Source: Rhodobacteraceae bacterium UBA996
Lineage (GTDB): Bacteria > Pseudomonadota > Alphaproteobacteria > Rhodobacterales > Rhodobacteraceae
Assembly (NCBI GenBank): GCA_002291955.1
Contig: DBBA01000285.1
Coordinates: 20,688-28,416, forward strand
Reading direction: 5' to 3'
DNA length: 7,729 nt
The position numbers and the translations under genes are program-made. Numbering within the stretch: the first letter of the stretch is position 1; each line of letters opens with the position of its first letter. This document shows, piece after piece, positions 1 to 5,534 of the stretch. Under the pieces are notes generated by a model. It made no database searches. It saw nothing but the letters and a program-made list of their open reading frames with translations, and was not told the DNA's origin.

Positions 1-53
1 CCCTGCCGCCGCCCTGCCGCCGGGTGCCTGCGCGGTGTCACAAAGAATCCATG

Positions 54-82
54 TTGACGGACCGGTGCAGACTTCGTAGCGT
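54..82 (+). promoter_or_regulatory. candidate sigma-70-type promoter upstream of the terminator
   Basis: TTGACG at 54-59 (5 of 6 to the -35 consensus) is followed after 17 bases by TAGCGT at 77-82 (3 of 6 to the -10). A transcript from here would start near 88-90 and run into the terminator at 133-157. Only the sequence match supports it. The -10 is weak, and the element could be coincidental. Confidence 0.25.
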
Positions 83-88
83 CCGCCA

Positions 89-160
89 CATCATAAGTCG
101 GCCGGTCCGACAGGGAGCAAGGAACAACGTGGAAGGGGCCGGAAACGGCCCCTTTTTCCT
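89..160 (+). ncRNA. possible small RNA of about 70 nt ending at an intrinsic terminator
   Basis: Between the candidate promoter and the terminator I see no convincing reading frame. There is a small hairpin GTCGG-CCGGT-CCGAC (97-111), then a purine-rich single-stranded stretch (112-134), then the terminator hairpin. Promoter, hairpin, linker and terminator in that order is how many bacterial small RNAs are built. The simpler alternative is that this is the 3' untranslated end of a gene lying left of the window: frames open at the left edge stop at 55-57 and 77-79. No known RNA family is recognised. Confidence 0.2.
133..157 (+). terminator. intrinsic (Rho-independent) terminator
   Basis: Seven perfect G/C pairs, GGGGCCG (135-141) with CGGCCCC (146-152), close a GAAA tetraloop (142-145). 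The stem can be extended by A133-A134 pairing with T153-T154, and five Ts (153-157) follow. This is a textbook plus-strand terminator and the strongest non-coding signal in the first 286 bases. It ends either a gene left of the window or a short RNA starting near 89. It also insulates the IalB-family gene from upstream transcription. Confidence 0.8.
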
Positions 161-184
161 TGTCCGGGGGTCCCCTGGGCCGGA

Positions 185-200
185 CGCGCGCAAGCGCGCG
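185..200. repeat. short GC-only inverted repeat
   Basis: CGCGCGC (185-191) and GCGCGCG (194-200) are perfect inverted copies separated by AA. A G-run at 166-170 and a C-run at 201-205 flank the structure. It lies between the terminator and the candidate promoter of the IalB-family gene. No function can be read from it, and runs of alternating GC are frequent by chance at this base composition. Confidence 0.3.
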
Positions 201-220
201 CCCCCGTGGACCGGGAAGGC

Positions 221-249
221 CTGACAGCCTGCCCCGCGCGTGCTAGAGC
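221..249 (+). promoter_or_regulatory. candidate promoter of the IalB-family gene
   Basis: CTGACA (221-226, 5 of 6 to the -35) lies 17 bases before TAGAGC (244-249, 3 of 6 to the -10). A TG dinucleotide at 241-242 sits in the extended -10 position. Transcription would start near 256, leaving a leader of about 30 bases before the ATG at 287. Spacing and position are good, but the -10 is poor. Confidence 0.35.
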
Positions 250-286
250 GCGGCCCGAGCAGACCCACAGCAATAGGCTTCGACCC

Positions 287-925
287 ATGATCCGTTTCCA
301 CGCACTTGCCGCGATCGCGCTTGCCATCCTGCCCGTTGCGGCCCTGGCCCAGGACACAGCCCCTGCCACTGACGCCCCTGCCGCCGACGCCCCCGCCGCC
401 GATACGGTCGCCCCGCCCGCCGCGGACCTGTCGCTGGGCGAGGAGGTCAATGCCGAGCCGCAGGTGGGCGACACCTATGTGGCCGACACGCAGGGCGACT
501 GGGAGGTGCGCTGCGTGCGGACCGAGGATGGCAAGGACCCCTGCCAGCTGTATCAGCTTCTGCAGGACCAGAACGGCAACTCGGTCGCCGAGATCGGCAT
601 GTTCGCCCTGCCCGAGGGGCAGCAGGCCGCGGCGGGCGCCACCATCATCACGCCGCTGGAAACGCTGCTGATGCAGCAGGTCACCATCGCCGTCGATGGC
701 GGCACGGCCAAGCGCTATCCCTTCACCTTCTGCAGCCAGATCGGGTGCTTCGCGCGCGTGGGCTTCACCGCGGATGAAGTCGCGGCGTTCAAGCGCGGCA
801 ACGAGGCGACGCTGACGATCTTCCCCGCGGCGGCGCCCGACCAGCCGGTCAACCTGACGATCTCGCTGTCGGGCTTCACCGCGGGCTATGACGCGGTGGC
901 CGCGGCCAACGCCGACAACGAGTGA
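287..925 (+). CDS. invasion-associated locus B (IalB) family secreted protein
   Basis: A 212-residue exported protein, predicted to act in the periplasm or at the outer membrane. Residues 1-21 are a signal peptide with cleavage likely after A-L-A (21). Residues 22-48 form a Pro/Ala/Asp-rich linker, and the IalB-like domain follows from about 58. Visible landmarks are G-D-W-E-V-R-C (C76), D-P-C-Q-L-Y (C86) and F-C-S-Q-I-G-C (C149, C154). The four cysteines could form two disulfides. The ATG at 287 was chosen over the in-frame start at 206 because it places the hydrophobic signal peptide at the N terminus; a weak AGG (275-277) precedes it. IalB was named from Bartonella, where it is linked to erythrocyte invasion, but the family is widespread in free-living alphaproteobacteria, where its role is unclear. 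Invasion should not be inferred here. The gene is monocistronic and converges on the KAS gene. Confidence 0.85.
   Translation: MIRFHALAAIALAILPVAALAQDTAPATDAPAADAPAADTVAPPAADLSLGEEVNAEPQVGDTYVADTQGDWEVRCVRTEDGKDPCQLYQLLQDQNGNSVAEIGMFALPEGQQAAAGATIITPLETLLMQQVTIAVDGGTAKRYPFTFCSQIGCFARVGFTADEVAAFKRGNEATLTIFPAAAPDQPVNLTISLSGFTAGYDAVAAANADNE
371..400 (+). repeat. two tandem 15-bp units in the linker of the IalB-family gene
   Basis: The units at 371-385 and 386-400 differ at one base (T or C at the ninth position). Both encode D-A-P-A-A, and a looser related segment precedes them. They form the low-complexity linker directly after the signal peptide. In-frame units of this size can expand or contract by slippage, so linker length may vary between strains. 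Confidence 0.6.
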
Positions 926-934
926 CCGGCACGG

Positions 935-958
935 CGCGCACCCGGCCGCGGGTGCGCG
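935..958. terminator. hairpin between convergent genes
   Basis: CGCGCACCC (935-943) pairs perfectly with GGGTGCGCG (950-958) around a 6-base loop. It fills the 33-base gap between the stop of the IalB-family gene (925) and the stop of the KAS gene (959). Position and strength suggest a shared bidirectional terminator or a 3'-end stabilising structure. No T-run follows on either strand, so it is not a classical intrinsic terminator. Confidence 0.45.
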
Positions 959-2167
959 TCAGACCGCCTTCAGCGCGATGACCGCGTTCAGCCCGCCAAA
1001 GGCGAACGCGTTCGACAGGCAGGCGGTCACCCTGGCCTCGCGTGCCACGTTCGGGACCACGTCCAGCGCGCATTCGGGATCGGGTTCCTCGTAGCCGATG
1101 GTGGGCGCGATCACGCCCTCGCGCAGCGCCATCATGCAGGCCAGAAGCTCGACCGCGCCGGTGCCGCCGATCAGGTGCCCGTGCATCGACTTGGTGGACG
1201 AGATCATCAGCCGGTCGGCATGCGGCCCGAAGGCATGGGCCACCGCCGCGCATTCGGTCTTGTCGTTTGCCGCGGTGCCGGTCCCGTGGGCGTTGATGTA
1301 GCCGATATCCTCGCGGTTCAGGCGGGCATCGCGCAGCGCCCCGGTCATCGCGCGTTCCGCCCCCTGGGCCGACGGCATCACGATGTCGGACGCATCCGAG
1401 GTCATGCAGAACCCCGCCACCTCGGCCAGGATGTCGGCGCCCCGGGCGCGGGCGTGGTCATAATCCTCGAACACGAAGACCCCTGCCCCTTCGCCCTGCA
1501 CCATGCCGTTGCGGTTGGCGCTGAACGGGCGGCAGGCGTCCTTGGACATCACCCGCAGCCCCTCCCACGCCTTGACCCCGCCAAAGCACAGCATCGATTC
1601 CGACCCACCCGTGATCATCACCGGCGCCAGCCCCGACCGCACCATCCAGAACGCCTGCCCCATGGCGTGATTGGATGACGCGCAGGCGGTGGCGACCGTG
1701 AAGGTCGGGCCGTTCAGACCGTATTCCATGCTGACATGGCTTGCGGCCGCGTTGTTCATCAGCTTCGGCACGACGAAGGGGTGAACGCGGTTCTTCCCCT
1801 CCTCGTAGACGGCGCGATAGTTCTCGTCCCAGGTGTTCACCCCGCCCCCGGCGGTGCCCAGCACCACGCCCGAGGTCAGCGCGAGTTCGCCCGAGAAGGT
1901 CAGGCCGGACTGCGCGACCGCCTCCTTCGCCGCAAGCAGCGTGAACTGGGTAAAGCGGTCGTACAGCACGATCTGCTGTCGGTTGAACTGCGCCTCGGGC
2001 TCGTAGCCCTTGACCTGCCCGCCGATGCGGATCGACAGGCGGTCCACGTCGCGGATGTCCAGCTCGCCGATGCCGCAGCGCCCCTCGCGCATGGCCGCCA
2101 GCGTGGCGGGCACGTTGTGGCCCAGCGCGTTGATCGTGCCTGCCCCGGTGATGACGACGCGGCGCAC
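959..2167 (-). CDS. beta-ketoacyl-ACP synthase (KAS II/FabF-like)
   Basis: A 402-residue thiolase-fold condensing enzyme of the KAS I/II class, joining malonyl-ACP to an acyl chain to give 3-oxoacyl-ACP. The Cys-His-His triad is visible: C162 in T-A-C-A-S-S, H294 in N-A-H-G-T-G-T, and H329 in K-S-M-H-G-H, with K326 nearby. The C-terminal glycine-rich N-A-F-A-F-G-G-L-N motif (about 386-394) differs slightly from the usual G-F-G-G-T-N. Length is near the family norm of about 410. The start is GTG at 2167, three bases after the ACP stop, with AGAAGGG (2175-2181) inside the end of the ACP gene as ribosome binding site, so translation is probably coupled. Being last in an LpxD-ACP-KAS run, it more likely serves a dedicated lipid chain than bulk fatty acid synthesis. 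Substrate length cannot be read from the sequence. Confidence 0.9.
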   Translation of the reverse strand: MRRVVITGAGTINALGHNVPATLAAMREGRCGIGELDIRDVDRLSIRIGGQVKGYEPEAQFNRQQIVLYDRFTQFTLLAAKEAVAQSGLTFSGELALTSGVVLGTAGGGVNTWDENYRAVYEEGKNRVHPFVVPKLMNNAAASHVSMEYGLNGPTFTVATACASSNHAMGQAFWMVRSGLAPVMITGGSESMLCFGGVKAWEGLRVMSKDACRPFSANRNGMVQGEGAGVFVFEDYDHARARGADILAEVAGFCMTSDASDIVMPSAQGAERAMTGALRDARLNREDIGYINAHGTGTAANDKTECAAVAHAFGPHADRLMISSTKSMHGHLIGGTGAVELLACMMALREGVIAPTIGYEEPDPECALDVVPNVAREARVTACLSNAFAFGGLNAVIALKAV

Positions 2168-2170
2168 CGC

Positions 2171-2437
2171 CTAGCCCTTCTGCTGGGCGACCAGCGCCGC
2201 GACCGCACGGGCGATGGCCGCGACCGACGAGATGTCGAAATCCGACTTCTCGGGTTCGTTGGCGTTGAACGGCACCTGGATGTCGAACGCCTCTTCGATG
2301 ACAAAGATCGATTCCACCAGGCCCAGGCTGTCGATGCCCAGGCTTTCGAGCGTGGCGTCGGGCGTCACCTCGGCCGGGTCGATCAGGGCCTGTTCGGCAA
2401 TGATGCGGATGACGCGGTCCTGCACGCTGTCTGACAT
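2171..2437 (-). CDS. specialised acyl carrier protein
   Basis: An 88-residue acidic ACP that carries growing acyl chains on a phosphopantetheine arm. The attachment site is Ser37 in G-I-D-S-L-G (34-39). The four-helix pattern is normal up to about residue 56. A segment N-A-N-E-P-E-K-S-D-F-D (58-68) before the last helix is longer than in typical FabD-cluster ACPs, suggesting a non-housekeeping carrier. The usual housekeeping ACP gene sits between fabG and fabF; here the gene sits between lpxD and a KAS. The rhizobial AcpXL, which carries very-long-chain acyl groups for lipid A, is a functional precedent, but I cannot claim orthology. The ATG at 2437 lies 32 bases after the lpxD stop, with a G-rich but not strong Shine-Dalgarno region. 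Confidence 0.88.
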   Translation of the reverse strand: MSDSVQDRVIRIIAEQALIDPAEVTPDATLESLGIDSLGLVESIFVIEEAFDIQVPFNANEPEKSDFDISSVAAIARAVAALVAQQKG

Positions 2438-2469
2438 GGTCGCCCCCAACCTGTGGTCCCGCGGGCGGT

Positions 2470-3561
2470 CTAGTCGGTCGCACCGCCCTTGGAAATGGCC
2501 TTTCGCAGGGCCTCGACCTGCGCGAAAAGCCGCGGCAGCCGGCGGATGGCCTTGTAGCTTTCGACCTCGGCCGTCATCTTCTGTGCGGGGTAGCCCAGCA
2601 CCACGCGGCCCGCGGGTACGTTCGACATGATCTTGGTGCCGCCGCCCGCGATCACGTTGTCGCCGACAAAGATGTTGTCGGCCACGCCCGCCTGGCCGCC
2701 CAGCACCACGTTGTTGCCGACGACCGCGCTGCCCGCGACGCCGACCATGCCGCACAACAGGCCGTCGCGCCCGATGATCGCGTTGTGGCCGACGTGGACA
2801 AAGTTGTCGAGCTTGCAGCGGTCGCCCACGCGGGTGGCCCGGATGGTCCCCGCATCGACCGCGCTGCAGGCGCCGATCTCGACATCGTCGCCGATCCAGA
2901 CCCCGCCCAGCGAGTGTATCTTCATCCAGGGTTGCGACAGGCTGTCACCGGCCTCGCCCAGCGTCTCGCGCACGGCTTCAACGCCCGATTTCTCGGGCGT
3001 GACGAAGCTGAACCCGTCGGCGCCCAGCACGGCATTGGGGTGGATCAGCACCCGGTCGCCCAGCCGCACGCCGGGTTGCAGGCGGACGCCCGCGTGCAGG
3101 GTGGCGTCCGCGCCGATGACGACCCCCGCGCCGATGGTGACATGGGACGCGATCCGCGCGCGCGGGCCAATGACGGCGCCCGCCCCGATCACGGCAAAGG
3201 GGCCGACGCTTGTGCCCTCGCCGAGCCCGGCCGAGGCATCGACCACCGCCATGGGATGCACCCCCGCGGGCCAGTCGGCGCCTGCGTCGAACAGCCGGGT
3301 GATGCCCGCCATCGCCACCCGCGGCCGCGGCACCAGGATCGCCGCCGCCAGCCCCAGCGCCTGCCAGTCGGCGCCATCCCACAGGATCGCCGCGCGCGCC
3401 CGGCCCTGTGGCAACTTCTCGGCATAGGCGGGGGCCATCGCCACGGCCAGATCGGCGGGCCCGGCATCCTGCGGTTCGGCCGGACGGTCCACCGCCAGCC
3501 GCACCTCGCCCTCGGCCCGCACACCCAGCGCGGCCGCGATCTCGGCGATGGTATGGGGCAT
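2470..3561 (-). CDS. lpxD: LpxD-like UDP-3-O-acylglucosamine N-acyltransferase, probable divergent paralogue
   Basis: A 363-residue left-handed beta-helix acyltransferase. LpxD puts the amide-linked acyl chain on UDP-3-O-acyl-glucosamine in lipid A synthesis. Order: N-terminal uridine-binding domain (1-100), hexapeptide repeats (about 101-325), C-terminal helices that contact ACP (326-363). Family marks are G-A-D-G-F-S-F (180-186) and V-G-H-N-A-I-I-G, whose H259 matches the E. coli catalytic His239. Two oddities: the usual D-R-G motif after E-I-G-A-C is D-A-G (236-238), and the loop between G-F-S-F and W-M-K-I is about 15 residues longer than in E. coli, whose LpxD has 341 residues. The normal lpxD neighbours (bamA, fabZ, lpxA) are absent, so this is probably a second copy. 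ATG at 3561 has a strong GAGGGAGG (3567-3574) five bases upstream. It lies 48 bases after the transpeptidase stop. Confidence 0.85.
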   Translation of the reverse strand: MPHTIAEIAAALGVRAEGEVRLAVDRPAEPQDAGPADLAVAMAPAYAEKLPQGRARAAILWDGADWQALGLAAAILVPRPRVAMAGITRLFDAGADWPAGVHPMAVVDASAGLGEGTSVGPFAVIGAGAVIGPRARIASHVTIGAGVVIGADATLHAGVRLQPGVRLGDRVLIHPNAVLGADGFSFVTPEKSGVEAVRETLGEAGDSLSQPWMKIHSLGGVWIGDDVEIGACSAVDAGTIRATRVGDRCKLDNFVHVGHNAIIGRDGLLCGMVGVAGSAVVGNNVVLGGQAGVADNIFVGDNVIAGGGTKIMSNVPAGRVVLGYPAQKMTAEVESYKAIRRLPRLFAQVEALRKAISKGGATD

Positions 3562-3609
3562 GGCGGCCTCCCTCGTCGGGCGCGGACGTGCCGCCGACGC
3601 CCCCGGGGA

Positions 3610-5211
3610 TTACCCCTGAACGCCCGGCAGTTCCACCCCGGCCTCGGCCAGCGCCTGCCACAGGCGCGCATCGCGGCCATAGATGTCGCGGCGGTGGTGC
3701 AGCGCGCCCTTGGGGTCGGTGAACGACGTCCGGTAGTCCAGATGCACCGGGATGCGCCGGGTCAGGTCGATCTGCGTCTCGCGGCGGCTGTCCAGCGTCG
3801 TCTGGAACAGGCTCTCCGGGTCATCCGACTGCAACGCCAGCAGCGCGCGCGCGAAATCGCGCGGATCGGCCAGCCGGATGCAGCCCGACGAATAGGCGCG
3901 CGCCTCGCGATCGAACAGGTGCTTGTCGGGCGTGTCGTGCAGGTAGATGTTCCACGGGTTGGGGAACATGAACTTCACCACGCCCAGCGCGTTGCCGGGG
4001 CCGGGCGGCTGCTTGATGTCGAAGGGGAAATTCCCCGCCGAATACTGCGTGAAGTCGGCGGTCGCGCGGTCCACCACCTGCCCGCGGGCATCGGTGATGC
4101 GCAGGTAGCCGTTCGCGCCCGGATTGCGCTGGAGCCGCGGCAGATAGTCGTTGACGGCGATCGACCGCGGCACGTGCCAGGTCGGGTTGACCACCATGTG
4201 CTCCATCACGTCCGAGAATTCGGGCGTGCGCCGCCCCTCCTCGTTGCGGCCGACGACCGACTTCGTCTCGAACACCACGCGGCCCTGGTAGAACATCTGC
4301 GTGCGGAAACTGGGGATGTTGACCCAGATGTGCCGCTCGCCGCGGTCGTAGTTCATCCAGCGCTCGCGCTCCATCGCGACCAGCACGGACTTCAGCCGGT
4401 CCTCGGCCGACACGTTGATCTCGGCCAGCGTCGCCTCGCCCGCCACGCCGTCGGCGGTCAGGCCGTTCCGCACCTGCACCTCCTGGACGGCGGCCGTGAT
4501 CGCCGCGTCATAGGTCGCGGTGGGCGACGGCGCCATCAGCCCCATCGCCACCAGCCGGTTGCGCAGCGCCACGACCGCGGGGCCGGTGTCGCCGGGCTGC
4601 AACCGCTCGGCCTCGACCCGCGGACCCCAGCCGCCGCGCAGCACGGTCGCTTCCAGGTCCATACGCGCGCGCATCAGCCGGACATACTCGCCCGACCGCG
4701 GCGGCAGCGACCGGATATAGGCATCGGCCGACGCCGCATCGGCCAGCCCCTGCAGGATCGCCCCCGGATCGCGGCGCTGCAGGTCGCGCTTGATGTCGGG
4801 GATGATGGCGCCGGGGTCCAGGATGCCGGACTGCACGTCATGGGCGTAAGCCAGGAACAGCGCGGTCAGGTCGGCCTCGAGCCGGCCGAGGTCGCGTTCC
4901 GACAGGGTGCCGGTCAGCCGCGCGCGCAAGGCTTCGGGGTCAAAGGCCGCGTCGGGCAGCCCGTGCAGGTGCACGTCCTCGAACGCGCGGACCAGCGCCG
5001 CCAGCCGCGCCTGCGCCGCGGGCGAGCCGTCGGTCCACAGGGGCGCATAGTCCCGCGCCCGGTAGAACGCCCCCACCGCGGGATCGGCGCTGGCCCCTTC
5101 GGCCAGACCCAGGCGGAACGGCTGGAAATCGGCCTGCGCGGGCAGCGCGGTGCCCCCGACCGCGGCCGCAAGCAGCGCGGCGGACAGGACGGCGATAGTG
5201 CGCAGGCGCAT
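3610..5211 (-). CDS. periplasmic L,D-transpeptidase (YcbB/LdtD type)
   Basis: A 533-residue exported enzyme expected to make 3-3 (mDAP-mDAP) cross-links in peptidoglycan, which beta-lactams acting on penicillin-binding proteins largely miss. Residues 1-27 are a signal peptide with cleavage after A-Q-A. An N-terminal scaffold domain (about 30-195) follows, then a peptidoglycan-binding domain (about 204-265), then the YkuD catalytic domain (about 291-465). The catalytic signature is H425-D-T-P-D-K, then S-S-G-C-I-R-L with nucleophile Cys444. E. coli YcbB has 615 residues, so this is a somewhat shorter form with all key parts present. ATG at 5211 was chosen over the longest frame (to 5448) because of the signal peptide and the AAGGGGAG six bases upstream. 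It faces a YcbK-type endopeptidase across the intergenic region and may be the first gene of the run into lpxD. Confidence 0.92.
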   Translation of the reverse strand: MRLRTIAVLSAALLAAAVGGTALPAQADFQPFRLGLAEGASADPAVGAFYRARDYAPLWTDGSPAAQARLAALVRAFEDVHLHGLPDAAFDPEALRARLTGTLSERDLGRLEADLTALFLAYAHDVQSGILDPGAIIPDIKRDLQRRDPGAILQGLADAASADAYIRSLPPRSGEYVRLMRARMDLEATVLRGGWGPRVEAERLQPGDTGPAVVALRNRLVAMGLMAPSPTATYDAAITAAVQEVQVRNGLTADGVAGEATLAEINVSAEDRLKSVLVAMERERWMNYDRGERHIWVNIPSFRTQMFYQGRVVFETKSVVGRNEEGRRTPEFSDVMEHMVVNPTWHVPRSIAVNDYLPRLQRNPGANGYLRITDARGQVVDRATADFTQYSAGNFPFDIKQPPGPGNALGVVKFMFPNPWNIYLHDTPDKHLFDREARAYSSGCIRLADPRDFARALLALQSDDPESLFQTTLDSRRETQIDLTRRIPVHLDYRTSFTDPKGALHHRRDIYGRDARLWQALAEAGVELPGVQG

Positions 5212-5217
5212 GGCAGG

Positions 5218-5225
5218 CTCCCCTT
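5218..5225 (-). promoter_or_regulatory. ribosome binding site fixing the transpeptidase start
   Basis: On the minus strand this reads AAGGGGAG, six bases before the ATG at 5211. Together with the signal peptide that begins at that ATG, it decides against the 79-residue N-terminal extension allowed by the open frame up to 5448. Confidence 0.7.
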
Positions 5226-5243
5226 GCGGACGGATGCGCCAAA

Positions 5244-5298
5244 GGGTGCCGTGCCCGCGCCCTGCGGGCAAGGGACGGCACCGCGCGGTGCCGCACCC
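5244..5298 (-). promoter_or_regulatory. competing inverted repeats in the transpeptidase leader
   Basis: Three mutually exclusive pairings share sequence. GGTGCCG (5245-5251) pairs with CGGCACC (5276-5282), enclosing the perfect stem TGCCCGC (5252-5258) / GCGGGCA (5264-5270). Alternatively CGGCACCG (5276-5283) pairs with CGGTGCCG (5286-5293) as an 8-bp stem with a 2-base gap. GGGTGC (5244-5249) can also pair with GCACCC (5293-5298). The block lies 33-87 bases before the transpeptidase start, inside its probable 5' leader. Alternative structures of this kind can control transcription or translation. No T-run follows and no known riboswitch class is recognised, so its function is open. Confidence 0.45.
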
Positions 5299-5334
5299 CC
5301 GGGCCCGCCCGGCCCCGCTGTTGCACCAAAGCCA

Positions 5335-5376
5335 CGAATCGCATGATTCGCGACCGACTCGCCCAAAGCGCGATTC
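5335..5376. promoter_or_regulatory. cluster of four GANTC sites with an inverted repeat
   Basis: GAATC (5336-5340), GATTC (5345-5349), GACTC (5356-5360) and GATTC (5372-5376) lie within 41 bases, and a fifth (5442-5446) follows. GANTC is the CcrM adenine-methylation target in Alphaproteobacteria, where promoter sites can tie transcription to the cell cycle. The first two sites form the perfect inverted repeat CGAATC-GCAT-GATTCG (5335-5350), which could also be a protein operator. Elsewhere in the window I found only four GANTC sites by eye (45, 1596, 2310, 5635). Confidence 0.5.
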
Positions 5377-5441
5377 AGGCAACTTTTTGCCGACAACGGG
5401 GCGTCGGGGGGATTTCGGGCAACGAGGCCGTTGGAAAGCAC

Positions 5442-5458
5442 GAATCATTGTGACACAA
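5442..5458. promoter_or_regulatory. palindromic TTGTGACACAA motif next to a GANTC site
   Basis: TTGTG-A-CACAA (5448-5458) is a perfect 11-base palindrome centred on one base, 77 bases before mepK. With the adjoining GAATC it spans 5442-5458. Its reverse complement, read from GTGTCACAA to GATTC, matches 35-49 of the window at 13 of 15 positions. It looks like a regulator binding site, but I cannot assign a regulator. Confidence 0.35.
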
Positions 5459-5534
5459 CTTGGTGCGGGATCGGGGGTGGCAGCATTCAGGCGCGGACAA
5501 CGCGCCGACCGAGCAGACGACGGGACAGACGATC

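Larger units (their letters stand above)
5212..5534. other. divergent intergenic region, transpeptidase / mepK
   Basis: This is the only gene-free stretch above 300 bases. From left to right it holds the transpeptidase ribosome binding site, a block of overlapping inverted repeats (5244-5298), a C/G-rich run, a cluster of GANTC sites with an inverted repeat (5335-5376), an isolated T-run (5383-5387), and a TTGTGACACAA palindrome (5448-5458). About 75 further bases before mepK show nothing clear. It is noticeably more AT-rich between about 5325 and 5460 than the flanking genes. It must contain promoters in both directions, but I found no match good enough to place one. Confidence 0.7.

Noticed and set aside
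24..224. 66-codon plus-strand frame near the left edge
   Set aside because: It runs straight through the intrinsic terminator at 133-157, has no ribosome binding site, and its translation resembles no protein. An internal GTG at 129 after AAGGAAC is possible as a start but has the same problem.
206..286. N-terminal extension of the IalB-family gene to the ATG at 206
   Set aside because: It would put 27 non-hydrophobic residues ahead of a clear signal peptide and would overlap the candidate promoter at 221-249.
1458..2483. 341-codon minus-strand frame overlapping the KAS and ACP genes
   Set aside because: It is a shifted frame of the same strand, Arg/Gly-rich, while the KAS and ACP frames carry intact active-site motifs.
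3562..3609. terminator or promoter between the transpeptidase and lpxD genes
   Set aside because: Only weak pairing (GGGCG 3578-3582 with CGCCC 3598-3602) and a short CCCCGGGG palindrome are present, with no T-run and no promoter-like hexamers. Read-through seems more likely.
5212..5448. N-terminal extension of the transpeptidase to 5448
   Set aside because: The signal peptide and a good ribosome binding site fix the start at 5211. The extension is Arg/Gly/Pro-rich and covers the inverted repeats and GANTC cluster.
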